From assembly GCA_020628645.1 (NCBI GenBank), contig JAHDES010000022.1, positions 1 through 64,000 on the forward strand: a DNA stretch of 64,000 bases. Reading direction: 5' to 3'. Position 1 is the first letter of the stretch, and the number at the start of each line of letters is the position of its first letter. Shown one piece after another: positions 1-8,909 of the stretch. A model generated the notes under the pieces. It saw only the letters and a program-made list of their open reading frames with translations, was not told where the DNA came from and did not search any database. The stretch is from Saprospiraceae bacterium (GTDB lineage Bacteria > Bacteroidota > Bacteroidia > Chitinophagales > Saprospiraceae). The translations under genes and the position numbers were made by a program.

Positions 1-19
1 ACCAATATTTACGACGTTA

Positions 20-150
20 AGCTAGAATAAATCCTTACATGAGAAACTGCTGCTTAATTCCTTGAATTAGCTCAATCAACATCATTTTCAATGACTTATG
101 ATTTTCGCTAATTCAAGGAAAGTAAATTTATTTTCTCCACGTGCCTTAGA
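20..150. repeat. Dispersed palindromic repeat, copy A
   Basis: This stretch is closely similar to 42305-42420, about 42 kb away. Both share the core from the AATTCC at about 56 through the AAGTAAATTTATTTTCTCC block to about 147. Copy A contains a perfect 14-bp inverted repeat (TTCCTTGAATTAGC at 58-71 and its complement at 107-120) around a smaller TCATT/AATGA hairpin. It begins right after the stop codon of the minus-strand beta-helix gene. No open reading frame or transposase is present, so it is best read as a non-coding mobile or REP-like element. Confidence 0.7.
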
Positions 151-2052
151 CTATAAATTTCGATTAAGTTCCCGCCAAGTACCATTGCCCATTGCTACCA
201 AAGTGAGCGAACTATTTACCACAGAAGTATAATTACTTACCAATTGAATAAATGCTCCATTAATCACGGATAGTCCTGCGTCATTGAATAAAAGGGTAAT
301 AATTGTTCCTTTGGGAAATCGCGTTGCGACTGTATCATTAATTCTAGAAATAGTGGTCGTTCCAGTTATTTCAAAGACATTTCCTGCTTTTGGTACAATT
401 AGAGTATTACCTACACTCGGCGCGTCCACACTTATCATATTGGTGGATAAAGTACCTGTCATCACACCACCTGAAGTCAAAACAGGAGCAGCTTCCAAAC
501 TTGGATTCTTATGTCCATAAGAAAAACTGGGGGTGGTAATATAAACACTAGCACTATCTCCATAGGCCGTATTGTCAAAAATAAATTTAGGATTTACAGG
601 ACAAATAGCATTTAACTTTCCTTCCATGCCTGTAAAATTCCAATCATTATCTCCTAGATGAAAACTAGATGCTGCAATGGCACAAGTTCCTGTAGTATGT
701 TGATAATTGGAAATACTTGTAAATGCAAAATTGGTTCGATCCGTTTTGATATATGCCCCAAACAAACAACGTTGATGACTCAACACCTCTGGCAATGTTT
801 CGGTAATTGGAAATAACTCTCCTTTTACCCCTGGTGGAATTCGTAACAATAAAACATGATGATCTGATTTGTATTCAGGAGCTTGTACCTCCACACGTAT
901 TCCCGTCCCCGTCAAATTCCAATAAGGGATAGCATTATTTTCTACGCCCCAAAAAGCCGCATTTTGATATTGATTATAACCCGATTGACGTACGCCAATG
1001 GCTTTACTGGAATACATTTGAACATAATTTGTTCCCTTATCTACAATTACACCACCAGAATATAATCCTTTTATATAATTGCTGTGTGTGGTGCTTTTTA
1101 AATCAATTAAAGGTATACTTGGAGATTGTGAACTGGCTTCTAAACGTATATCGTAGCAATTGATACTGGCTTCATTTTCTACCACGATATGTCCAAAATT
1201 GGTATTTGCTGCTTCAAAAATAGTCCCAAAAAAAGTATTATTATTACCTGCTTCCGCATGAACACCATAATCATAACCTCCACCCGAAAAAACACCTTGA
1301 AAAAACGTATTAGAATTTACATAAGAAGTCGCATCTTTTTCTTCAATATGAATCGCTTTTTTCCCATGTCGGATGTTAATATCGTAAAAGGAAGCATAAG
1401 CAATTCCACTATTATTATCAGCTTCTAATTTAAGGGCAGTACCTGCATCAAAATGACTGATTAGAATATTAAAAAAATGATTATTACCCGTATAAGGCCC
1501 TCCTTGATCGGCAATGAGTTTCACCCCTCCTTCTGCACGTGTAGCTTCCAAATTAGTACGATCTAAAATGACTATATCTCGTAATCCACTAAAAAAACCT
1601 CTTACTTCAATGGCATATCCAGTTCCATGATAACGAAGTACAGAGCCTGATACACCAGAAGTTAGAAAATCCTGACCTAAACCATCTCCTTCTAGTATTA
1701 CACCCGAAGGAATCAATAAAGTTTGCCCTATTTTGTATTGCCCCGCTGGCACACACACTTTTACTCCCAACACAGCAGCACTATCAATTGCAGCTTGAAA
1801 AGCGGCAGCATCATCAGTAGCCGAATCTCCTACGGCTCCAAAATCAGTTACACAAATCTGTTTTCGTTCAACATTTAAAGGTGCTTGCCAATATCCCACG
1901 CCATTCGCATCGGATTGTAGAATATATCCATCTTGCGCACCAACATGCATTTGAATGTGTTCTTCGGCATCAACAGAAATAATTTGGGCGGTAAGAAAAG
2001 TAAAAGGAAATAATGCAAGAAGGAGTACTATCCATTTGGAAGGCTTGTTCAT
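151..2052 (-). CDS. Exported right-handed beta-helix (pectate-lyase-superfamily) protein
   Basis: This 633-residue protein begins with a clear signal peptide (residues 1-23, ending LTAQ). A short 'DGYILQSDANGVGYW' segment follows, of a kind often found just before tail-fibre-like or beta-helix regions. Residues about 65-125 match the start of the pectate-lyase-3 superfamily (DFGAVGDSATDDAAAFQAAI, then VCVPAGQYKIG and GVILEGDG). The middle is rich in Asn/Gly repeats expected of beta-helix rungs. The C-terminus (FPKGTIITLLFNDAGLSVI ... GNGTWRELN) resembles trimeric fibre-type ends, and I see no T9SS sorting domain. Such proteins bind or cleave polysaccharides at the cell surface; the substrate cannot be read from sequence. 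The fold is fairly certain, enzymatic activity is not. Confidence 0.8.
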   Translation of the reverse strand: MNKPSKWIVLLLALFPFTFLTAQIISVDAEEHIQMHVGAQDGYILQSDANGVGYWQAPLNVERKQICVTDFGAVGDSATDDAAAFQAAIDSAAVLGVKVCVPAGQYKIGQTLLIPSGVILEGDGLGQDFLTSGVSGSVLRYHGTGYAIEVRGFFSGLRDIVILDRTNLEATRAEGGVKLIADQGGPYTGNNHFFNILISHFDAGTALKLEADNNSGIAYASFYDINIRHGKKAIHIEEKDATSYVNSNTFFQGVFSGGGYDYGVHAEAGNNNTFFGTIFEAANTNFGHIVVENEASINCYDIRLEASSQSPSIPLIDLKSTTHSNYIKGLYSGGVIVDKGTNYVQMYSSKAIGVRQSGYNQYQNAAFWGVENNAIPYWNLTGTGIRVEVQAPEYKSDHHVLLLRIPPGVKGELFPITETLPEVLSHQRCLFGAYIKTDRTNFAFTSISNYQHTTGTCAIAASSFHLGDNDWNFTGMEGKLNAICPVNPKFIFDNTAYGDSASVYITTPSFSYGHKNPSLEAAPVLTSGGVMTGTLSTNMISVDAPSVGNTLIVPKAGNVFEITGTTTISRINDTVATRFPKGTIITLLFNDAGLSVINGAFIQLVSNYTSVVNSSLTLVAMGNGTWRELNRNL

Positions 2053-2117
2053 AATAATTGGTTAAAAAGTGTTGTTATACGAAATTAAATAAATGCTTTT
2101 TTAGAAGCATACCTAGA

Positions 2118-2179
2118 ACGTATAATGCCGTAATTGATTCATTCTAAAAATGTATAATGAATGAATCAAGTCGGTATTA
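2118..2179. repeat. Possible degenerate relative of the 25.4/51.6 kb repeat
   Basis: Imperfect inverted ends (ACGTATAATGCCG and CGGTATTA) enclose a hairpin with GATTCATT/AATGAATC arms. The ends resemble the ACGTATAATACCG ... CGGTATTA ends of the repeat at 25389-25488. The rest of the 314-bp spacer 2053-2366 holds nothing I recognise except the possible promoter described next. Confidence 0.35.
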
Positions 2180-2332
2180 ATCGGTTTTTTGAGGTATCAA
2201 CCTTTTGTTTTTTGTATTGCCACAAAGATAGCTATTCCTATTCCACTAATTCAATAACCAAAACAATGTATATTTCGTTAGTTCAAAAGAGGAAAATATT
2301 AATTAATTGATTTTTGGGGAATGAGCTAATTT

Positions 2333-2362
2333 TTGCAATTTCTTTGAAATCCTGTATTTTTA
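2333..2362 (+). promoter_or_regulatory. Possible Bacteroidota-type promoter for the LytTR regulator
   Basis: TTG (2333-2335), a 19-bp gap and TATTTTTA (2355-2362) approximate the Bacteroidota -33/-7 pattern TTG-N19-TAnnTTTG, with one mismatch in the -7 box. The start codon is only 5 nt downstream, so a transcript from here would be almost leaderless, which lowers confidence. Confidence 0.3.
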
Positions 2363-2366
2363 TACT

Positions 2367-3110
2367 ATGATTCGAGCAGTAATTATAGATGATGTACCAG
2401 AAGCAATCAGTAGTTTAAAAGATGATATTGCACACTATTGCCCCGAAATTGAAATTGTGGGAACGGCGCAGTCCGTGATTAGTGGAGCCAAATTATTGAA
2501 AACACTTTCTTTTGATGTTTTATTTTTAGACATTCACCTTCAAGATGGAACTGGATTTGATCTACTTGAAATTTATCCTGAGCTTAACGCAAAAATCATT
2601 TTCACCACGGCATCTGATGCCTTTGCGATTAAAGCATTTCGATATGCGGCTATTGATTATTTAATGAAACCTATTGACCCAGATGAATTGGTAGAAGCCG
2701 TTAAAAAGCTGAAATCTCAATCAAATAGTACGCAAAATCAACCTGTTGCTTTACTTTTAGAAACCATAAAAGCACAACAAAGTCCGCAACGATTAGCCCT
2801 TCATACCTTAGAAAAAATACATATCGCCGAAATTAATGAAATTGTACGTTGTGAATCGAGTGGTAATTATACCATCTTTTATTTCCAAGATAAATCAAAA
2901 TTATTGGTGACGAAAACGCTCAAAGAATTTGATAATTTATTAGCAGAAAAAGGATTTATTCGCGTACATCAATCGCATTTAGTTAATTGCCAACACATCA
3001 AAGAATTTCTCAAATTAGATGGAGGTTATTTAGTCGTATCAGATGGCGCACAAGTCCCTGTTTCAGTACGAAAAAAGTCAATGGTGTTAAAAGTTTTAGA
3101 GCAACTTTAG
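2367..3110 (+). CDS. LytTR-family response regulator
   Basis: This 247-residue protein has a CheY-like receiver (about 1-120) and a LytTR DNA-binding domain (about 145-245). Receiver landmarks are D8/D9, the likely phospho-acceptor D55 in LFLDIHLQDG, T80/T81 and K101 in YLMKPID. The LytTR domain shows the typical 'I..I...ESSGNYTIFYF' and 'FIRVHQSHLVN...I' segments. It would act as a cytoplasmic transcription regulator controlled by a histidine kinase. No kinase gene is adjacent, so the partner is probably encoded elsewhere. The cysQ-like gene follows after 60 bp on the same strand, but nothing shows they share a transcript. Confidence 0.92.
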   Translation: MIRAVIIDDVPEAISSLKDDIAHYCPEIEIVGTAQSVISGAKLLKTLSFDVLFLDIHLQDGTGFDLLEIYPELNAKIIFTTASDAFAIKAFRYAAIDYLMKPIDPDELVEAVKKLKSQSNSTQNQPVALLLETIKAQQSPQRLALHTLEKIHIAEINEIVRCESSGNYTIFYFQDKSKLLVTKTLKEFDNLLAEKGFIRVHQSHLVNCQHIKEFLKLDGGYLVVSDGAQVPVSVRKKSMVLKVLEQL

Positions 3111-3170
3111 TGCATTTCAATCGTTTCTATTAAAAATTTACCCTTTCTTTGCAATCTCAATTTTTGATAT

Positions 3171-3950
3171 ATGAATTATTCTCAACTTTTAGATGAAGTT
3201 ATTAAAATTGCACGCGACGCGGGTGCGGCGATTTTAGATATTTATAATAAAGAAGATTTTCAAGTAGAAAGCAAGGCAGATACTTCTCCATTGACAATAG
3301 CTGACAAAACAGCGAATGGAATTATCTGCGATGGCTTAGAAAAATTACCTCTTCTCTATCCCATCATTTCGGAAGAAAATAAAGAGATTCCTTATGAAGA
3401 TCGAAAGTCCTACGAACTATTCTGGCTTGTCGATCCATTAGATGGTACAAAAGAATTCATCAAACGAAATGGTGAATTTACCGTCAATATTGCATTAGTA
3501 GAAGGTAATCGTCCCGTGATGGGCGTGGTTTATGCACCCGTGATGGATGAAATGTATTGGGGCGTAAAAGGTGGCGGAGCTTTCATGGAAAAAGATGGAA
3601 AACGAACCTTATTATCACCTGATTCCTATCGTCATTCCGATAAAGGACTAAAATTAGTTTGTTCTCGTTCACATTTAAATGCTGATACAGAACAATATGT
3701 AGCTGGTTTTGATGAACCTGATTTGGTATCCAAAGGTAGTTCACTTAAATTTCTAATCTTAGCAAAAGGCGAAGCACATATCTATCCTCGCCTTGCCCCT
3801 ACGATGGAATGGGATACGGGTGCCGCTCAAATTATACTTGAAGAAGCAGGTGGTAGTGTCATTAATAATGAAACAAAAACGCCATTACAATACAATAAAG
3901 AAAATTTACTAAATCCATATTTTATTGCAGAAGGAAATGTAGCAGAGTAA
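3171..3950 (+). CDS. cysQ: 3'(2'),5'-bisphosphate nucleotidase CysQ
   Basis: This 259-residue protein belongs to the inositol-monophosphatase superfamily. The metal-binding motifs are visible: E68/E69 in PIISEEN, the DPLDGTKEF motif (D88, D91) and WDTGAAQIILEEAGG near residue 214. The DPLDGTKEF form, rather than DPIDGT, and the length fit CysQ, which removes 3'-phosphate from PAP produced during sulfate assimilation and sulfotransfer. A generic inositol phosphatase is the main alternative. No sulfate-assimilation genes lie nearby in this window. Confidence 0.87.
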   Translation: MNYSQLLDEVIKIARDAGAAILDIYNKEDFQVESKADTSPLTIADKTANGIICDGLEKLPLLYPIISEENKEIPYEDRKSYELFWLVDPLDGTKEFIKRNGEFTVNIALVEGNRPVMGVVYAPVMDEMYWGVKGGGAFMEKDGKRTLLSPDSYRHSDKGLKLVCSRSHLNADTEQYVAGFDEPDLVSKGSSLKFLILAKGEAHIYPRLAPTMEWDTGAAQIILEEAGGSVINNETKTPLQYNKENLLNPYFIAEGNVAE

Positions 3951-3963
3951 GTGCGTTTCCGTA

Positions 3964-4027
3964 GCACGAGTATTTCTGTTAGATAATATTTTGTATTCTC
4001 TTTAAATGCAGATCAAAGTACTCGTGC
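3964..4027. repeat. Small inverted repeat in the cysQ-glycosyltransferase spacer
   Basis: Perfect 9-bp arms GCACGAGTA (3964-3972) and TACTCGTGC (4019-4027) are separated by 46 bp. There is no T-run after the second arm, so this is not a standard terminator. Its role is unknown. Confidence 0.4.
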
Positions 4028-4092
4028 AACGAATACATACATCTTTTACAAGAAAAACGGAAGAAGTTCTGTAGAAAACTCCATATCTAAAT

Positions 4093-4845
4093 ATGCCTCC
4101 CATTTCTGCCGTTTTAATCGTCAATACCGAAGAAGCCAATATTCGTCGGTGTTTGGAGGCTATTTTACAAGTGACCAATGATATTGTAGTGGTAGATTCG
4201 GGAAGTACGGATAATACACCTACTATATGCGAAAAAATGGAGGTAAGAGTCTTCCATTTTGGTTGGAAAGGCTATGCTGCCAATAAAAATTTTGGAAATC
4301 AACAAGCCAAACACGATTGGATTCTCTCCATAGATGCCGATGAAGTCCTTTCTGAAGAATTGATTCAGTCCATCAAAAATATATCTTTTTCTTCCAATAC
4401 GGTTTATCAAGTCAATCGGAAAACAAATTTTTGTGGCACTTGGATCAACTATTGTGGTTGGTATCCAGAATGGAAAGTGCGCCTTTTTGATCGAAATCAA
4501 GTTAAATGGCAAGGCGATTTTGTCCATGAAACCTTAGCAATTCCTGCTCATTTTAAACAGGAAAAATTAAATGGGCATTTGTATCATTATTCCTATAAAG
4601 ATTTAGCGGATTATGAGGAACGAATGGATCGGTATTCAACTTTATCTGCACAAGAACTATTTGCAAAAGGAAAATCTACGAATCTACTCAAACAATATCT
4701 CGCCCCTGCCTTTCGATTTTTTAAAACCTATATTTTAAAATTAGGAATCTTAGATGGCAAAAGTGGTTGGATCATCAGTAAAGGCGCTGCCAAAACAGTA
4801 TGGATGAAATATCAGAAGTTGGCAAAGATAAAACACACTAAATGA
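4093..4845 (+). CDS. Family 2 glycosyltransferase, WaaE/KdtX-like
   Basis: This 250-residue GT-A fold enzyme starts SAVLIVNTEEANIRRCLEAI. VVDSGSTDNT (about 33-42) is the nucleotide-sugar-binding motif, and the DADE metal motif is at D81-E84. The KVRLFDR segment and the tail with IISKGAA fit the WaaE/KdtX group, which adds glucose to lipopolysaccharide inner core. It would act at the cytoplasmic face of the inner membrane. Donor and acceptor cannot be read from the sequence. It stands alone between genes with no visible LPS role. Confidence 0.85.
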   Translation: MPPISAVLIVNTEEANIRRCLEAILQVTNDIVVVDSGSTDNTPTICEKMEVRVFHFGWKGYAANKNFGNQQAKHDWILSIDADEVLSEELIQSIKNISFSSNTVYQVNRKTNFCGTWINYCGWYPEWKVRLFDRNQVKWQGDFVHETLAIPAHFKQEKLNGHLYHYSYKDLADYEERMDRYSTLSAQELFAKGKSTNLLKQYLAPAFRFFKTYILKLGILDGKSGWIISKGAAKTVWMKYQKLAKIKHTK

Positions 4846-4872
4846 ATGTGTGCGCATGGTAGAAGTTGTTTA

Positions 4873-6132
4873 TTAATAGTATTCAATACTTCTTTTAGAA
4901 ACGGATATTGTTTCAATTTCTCCATCTAAATACGTCGTTTCCTGACGTTCAATCCAATTACCTACATCATCAAAAATAAATGCATCTTTTATTACAATTT
5001 CGACAGCTTCGTTAAACAGGTTATTGGTAAGTTTATAATTGTAAGTTGCACCATCTGGAAAAGTAATTAATTCTTCCAATAAAGTTTCATCTTTAAATAC
5101 TCTTGTAAATACTTTTTTACAAGTAATTGGATCTTTATACGTTTCTGTTCTATAGGAATGATCTACTTTATCATCAACAAACCTCGTTGATATTTGAATA
5201 ATGGTATCATTATTATTTATTTCAGTGTATTCAAAATTTCCATTCATTGATGTGCCTTTTATACTGCCGTCAGCACTAATTAAATAAGTCGCTATTGCTT
5301 GGGAATCATCAAAATTAGGTGCTTTAAACTTTAATTTTTCATAAGATCCATCAGGATGATATACATATTTTATCATTTTTTTGAGTTCTGAATTTTCAAT
5401 GGTTTCTTCTCTTTGTAATTGGTCATCCTCATAAATTTTACGAAATTCGTTTAGAACGATAACAGTATCTTGGTCTTTTAATTTTCTCAAGCTTAAAGAA
5501 TTGATAAGCCTTCCCTTAGCATCAATTTCATACTTTTGTATAATTTGATTGCCTCCCTTTTCTTTGAATGTGATATTTTCTGAAATACAAGCATTTTTAT
5601 GATATGTGTAATGATCAGTTGTATCAACTGAAGTACCTTCTTTCCAATCGGTGGTTTTAAATATTTCTTCGATAACTTGTCCTCTCTTATTGTATTTGTA
5701 GGTTGTAGAAAATGTCTCTCCTTCAGGTTTGAAGGATTCCTTATTAAAATAAGATTCTCCAAAATTTGAAATGGTCTTCTTCTCGTCTTTCAAAACACGC
5801 TTGTATTTATCACGGTCAATGGCAGTCCAGTTTCTTTTGAGTTTACTATAGTCACTATGATCATATTTCTCAATTAGATACCCTTCATTATCAAAACTAA
5901 AAAATTCGTATTCTTCAAAAGGTTCAGAAAGATTGATTTTTTCTCCATTATATCCCTTTAGTTTAGCCAATTTGACTGACTTTACTTTTCCTTTTAATTG
6001 ATACTGATTTGTATCATGTATTAAAGGTTTTGGACTGGTTCTACAAGATTGCTCGGCACATGGTGTTAATGTATACTGGCAAAATAGTGGCGTAAGAAAT
6101 AGAGAACCGATTAAGATGAAAATTATGCGCAT
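4873..6132 (-). CDS. Exported YD-repeat-like protein of unknown function
   Basis: This 419-residue protein has an N-terminal signal peptide (about 1-18). The mature part is a series of short beta-hairpin motifs such as YKYNKRGQVIEEI, YEIDAKGRLIN and FDNEGYLIEKY, recalling degenerate RHS/YD repeats seen in many Bacteroidota exported proteins. I do not recognise a catalytic motif. The three cysteines at 17-30 could pair, but C19 does not lie in a convincing lipobox. The start codon is only about 30 bp from a large inverted-repeat element (6163-6350), which could affect its expression. Confidence 0.6.
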   Translation of the reverse strand: MRIIFILIGSLFLTPLFCQYTLTPCAEQSCRTSPKPLIHDTNQYQLKGKVKSVKLAKLKGYNGEKINLSEPFEEYEFFSFDNEGYLIEKYDHSDYSKLKRNWTAIDRDKYKRVLKDEKKTISNFGESYFNKESFKPEGETFSTTYKYNKRGQVIEEIFKTTDWKEGTSVDTTDHYTYHKNACISENITFKEKGGNQIIQKYEIDAKGRLINSLSLRKLKDQDTVIVLNEFRKIYEDDQLQREETIENSELKKMIKYVYHPDGSYEKLKFKAPNFDDSQAIATYLISADGSIKGTSMNGNFEYTEINNNDTIIQISTRFVDDKVDHSYRTETYKDPITCKKVFTRVFKDETLLEELITFPDGATYNYKLTNNLFNEAVEIVIKDAFIFDDVGNWIERQETTYLDGEIETISVSKRSIEYY

Positions 6133-6162
6133 TTTAATTTTTTTGCTGGTTGAATTTCATAA

Positions 6163-6350
6163 AAACATGAGTCATCCCGAATTTTTACTAAAAATTCAGT
6201 GTATATAGGTGAAAAAGTGAATTGTAAAAACGCTGAAAGCGTTTTTCGTGGATAAATATATCCACTTATGCACGTGCCAGCGGCATACTGTTTCACATTT
6301 TGCGATTGAAAAGCAAAATATATCCACAAAATTCGGGATGACTCATGTTT
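6163..6350. mobile_element. MITE-like element with 23-bp terminal inverted repeats
   Basis: Perfect 23-bp inverted arms occupy 6163-6185 and 6328-6350. Inside are two compact perfect palindromes: AAAACGCT/AGCGTTTT with a 3-nt loop (about 6229-6247) and GTGGATA/TATCCAC with an AATA loop, then a further TATATCCACA near the right arm. There is no transposase reading frame, and I found no convincing target-site duplication. It fills the gap between the YD-repeat-like gene and the VOC gene. A non-autonomous transposable element is the simplest reading. Confidence 0.65.
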
Positions 6351-6376
6351 CGACCAAAAAAATCCAATTTTTTTAA

Positions 6377-7105
6377 TTACTGGTCAACTTCTTGAATATA
6401 GAAAAAGGCTTCTCCAGAATTGTCCGTCATTAAAAGTCGTTCGCCTTCATCAAAAACGAGACTTCCTCCTTGTTCTAAAATTTTAGCTTTTGATTGAGTA
6501 AGATTTTCTACGCCAAAGGTGCACACCCAATATTCATACTTTCCTTTAAAGGCATTGGGAATACCCATCGCATCTGCGATATAATCGCCATTTTTGGTAT
6601 AGATTTGAAAAATATCTTGATCCGTTTCCTGAAATGTCCAATCAAAGATCCCTTGATAAAAAGGAATAATGTTTTTTATATCCGAGACATGTAATTCATT
6701 CCAGATTAATGTATTGGTCGCATTGGAGGTTCGAGAATTCAATTGGTCACCTTGATAAATGGTAAAGCCTGCCCCTTGTGGATCACGAATTAATGCAACA
6801 GCACCAACTGGATTGGTTTCATCTATGAGTTCTATTATGCCGCCTAATGCACGTGCTTTATTCACCGTTTCCACAACATCCTCTACCTGAATGTAGGTCA
6901 TCCAAAAATGCGGCATCCGCATTTGTTTGAACTTATCAGGCGTTTCGTATAATCCGACCACTTGTTGGTTTCCTTTATACGCTAAAGAATAGGAATTATT
7001 CGTTACAAAATCCCAATTAAAAACGGCAGAATAAAAAGCCATCGTTTCTCTTGGAGTATAAGTCGATAAGTCTGCAAAAATGATTTTATTTGATTGCATC
7101 ATCAA
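6377..7105 (-). CDS. VOC-superfamily protein with two glyoxalase-like domains
   Basis: This 242-residue protein is made of two vicinal-oxygen-chelate modules, about 5-118 and 128-238. Each has the ETMAFYSAVFNWDF / IIPFYQGIFDWTF pattern early and an end strand (GAGFTIYQ, SGEAFFYIQE). Such tandem-VOC proteins are usually annotated as glyoxalase/bleomycin-resistance/dioxygenase-like, and their substrates are mostly unknown. The start is at the second-strand MM; either Met could be used. No function can be assigned from the neighbours. Confidence 0.85.
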   Translation of the reverse strand: MMMQSNKIIFADLSTYTPRETMAFYSAVFNWDFVTNNSYSLAYKGNQQVVGLYETPDKFKQMRMPHFWMTYIQVEDVVETVNKARALGGIIELIDETNPVGAVALIRDPQGAGFTIYQGDQLNSRTSNATNTLIWNELHVSDIKNIIPFYQGIFDWTFQETDQDIFQIYTKNGDYIADAMGIPNAFKGKYEYWVCTFGVENLTQSKAKILEQGGSLVFDEGERLLMTDNSGEAFFYIQEVDQ

Positions 7106-7173
7106 AAAATTGAATTGGTTAAGATGATGTAAAGATAAGCGGTACGCTTAGATGATGTTTTGACCTAAATCAA

Positions 7174-7209
7174 AAAATCTCATTTAGCATTTAAACTAAA
7201 TGAGATTTT
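7174..7209 (-). terminator. Rho-independent terminator after the A-type Fe-S carrier gene
   Basis: A perfect 14-bp stem (AAAATCTCATTTAG and its complement) with an 8-nt loop is followed on the minus strand by TTTTTTG. It lies about 55 bp past the stop of the minus-strand gene at 7263-7619. Confidence 0.75.
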
Positions 7210-7262
7210 GAAGAATATTTATTTCAACGGAAAACAAAATCCGTTAAGAATAGTCATTAAAA

Positions 7263-7619
7263 TTAAGCTGAAAAAGAAGTTCCACAACCACAAGTGTCAG
7301 TCGCATTAGGATTGTTGAATGAAAAGCCACGATTATTTAAGCCATCTACCCAATCAATCTCCATACCTAGTAAATACATCGCATGTGATTTTTCCATATA
7401 AACGGTCATTCCATTCACAGTAAAAGTATCATCTTTTTCTTTTTTCTTATCAAACCCTAAAAGGTAAGAAAAGCCTGAACAGCCTCCTCCCTTCACGCCA
7501 ACACGTAATCCATGATCCGCAGGAATATTTTGTTCTTGCATGATGCGTGTCAATTCTCGGATAGCACTATCTGAAATTTGGATAGGAGCTTGTACGATTG
7601 GATCTTTCACGGTATTCAT
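7263..7619 (-). CDS. A-type iron-sulfur carrier protein (IscA/SufA/ErpA family)
   Basis: This 118-residue protein has the family's three conserved cysteines: C47 in GVKGGGCSGF and C110/C112 in TDTCGCGTSFSA. Length and the FSFNNPNA segment fit the HesB/IscA fold. It would carry or hand over Fe-S clusters in the cytoplasm. No other suf/isc gene is nearby, so which subtype it is cannot be decided from this window; a stand-alone ErpA-like role is plausible. Confidence 0.93.
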   Translation of the reverse strand: MNTVKDPIVQAPIQISDSAIRELTRIMQEQNIPADHGLRVGVKGGGCSGFSYLLGFDKKKEKDDTFTVNGMTVYMEKSHAMYLLGMEIDWVDGLNNRGFSFNNPNATDTCGCGTSFSA

Positions 7620-7732
7620 TCTAAAAAAGTTTAATTAAGTCTAAATGAACTTCAAAATTACATAAAAATAACAACTAATGAAACGGTGAAGTTCTCATTT
7701 TAGGTATAAATTAACCGATTTCTGCTGAATAA

Positions 7733-8803
7733 CTAGAACAAACTCATTTGTGGGTTCTTATATTGATGATACAATTCCATATCATATTGATGTTTCACTC
7801 GATCTTTGAAATAAAGCTGACGCGCCAATTTCATTTGATCTTTAATGATTTCTGCAATACGCCCTTCGCCTGTCATTCGTTTTCCAAAACGATGATCGCT
7901 TAAAGAATCACCATGACAAGAACGGATTTTATGTAAAACTTTTTCAGCACGATCTGGATAATTTTTATACAGCCAATCTGTAAAGATTTCTCCTATATCG
8001 CCATTCAAACGAACCATGGTATAAGCCACTGAATTCGCACCTAATTCAGCTACTTGACGCGCCATTTCTAACAATTCATGATCGTTTAAACCTGGAATAA
8101 TAGGTGCCAGCATCACATTAACCGATATGCCATTTTCGACTAGCGTTTTAATGGTATGTAATCGTTTGGCACAACTTGCCGTTCGGGGTTCTAAAAATTG
8201 GCGCAATTCTTCATTTAAAGTCGTCAAAGAAATGGAAACGCGTAGCAAACGATGTTCGGCTAGTTTTTTTAGAATATCTAAATCACGCAAAACGAGGCTA
8301 CTTTTCGTAATCACTCCTATAGGATGGCGATATTTCCAAAGCACTTCTAAAATTTGGCGCGTAATTTTATATTCACGTTCTGCGGGTTGATAACAATCGG
8401 TATTACCCGCCAGCATAATGGGCCGCGGCTCCCAATTTTTACTTTTAAGTTTTTGTTCTAACAATTGCGGTGCATCTTTTTTTATCAAGATTTTGGTTTC
8501 AAAATCTAAACCTGCACTATAGCCCCAATAATTATGTGTATTTCGCGCATAACAATACACACAGCCATGTTCGCAGCCTTGATAAGGATTCATCGAATAG
8601 GCCATTCCAATATCTGGGCTATCTACTTTATTGAGAATCGTTTTAGGATGAACAATGATATGTTCGGTACGAAATTGAGGACTATCTTCTTCCACCATAT
8701 TCAAAGGATCAGCTTCATGAATGGTATGATGGAAGCGATTGGCAGTATTAAGTTGCGCGCCTCGCCCCTTTAAATATCGTTGTGGAGATTGGTGATACAT
8801 CAC
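7733..8803 (-). CDS. PA0069-family radical SAM protein
   Basis: This 356-residue protein carries the radical-SAM cluster motif C77-x3-C81-x2-C84 in NPYQGCEHGCVYCYARNTH, which with the NYWGYSAGLDFETKI segment identifies the PA0069 (SplB-like) family. Later conserved blocks include PIMLAGNTDCYQPAERE and VMLAPIIPGLND. Spore photoproduct lyase is a distant relative, but the reaction of this family is not established to my knowledge. It is cytoplasmic and appears monocistronic. Confidence 0.92.
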   Translation of the reverse strand: MMYHQSPQRYLKGRGAQLNTANRFHHTIHEADPLNMVEEDSPQFRTEHIIVHPKTILNKVDSPDIGMAYSMNPYQGCEHGCVYCYARNTHNYWGYSAGLDFETKILIKKDAPQLLEQKLKSKNWEPRPIMLAGNTDCYQPAEREYKITRQILEVLWKYRHPIGVITKSSLVLRDLDILKKLAEHRLLRVSISLTTLNEELRQFLEPRTASCAKRLHTIKTLVENGISVNVMLAPIIPGLNDHELLEMARQVAELGANSVAYTMVRLNGDIGEIFTDWLYKNYPDRAEKVLHKIRSCHGDSLSDHRFGKRMTGEGRIAEIIKDQMKLARQLYFKDRVKHQYDMELYHQYKNPQMSLF

Positions 8804-8909
8804 TATATTTTAAAATTTAGACGTAAGAATTTCAGGTATAGAAATGTATGACTTCTATACTAAAATTTTAGATCGTGAAAAATTAGATTAAATAAGTCTT
8901 AGCTTTACT

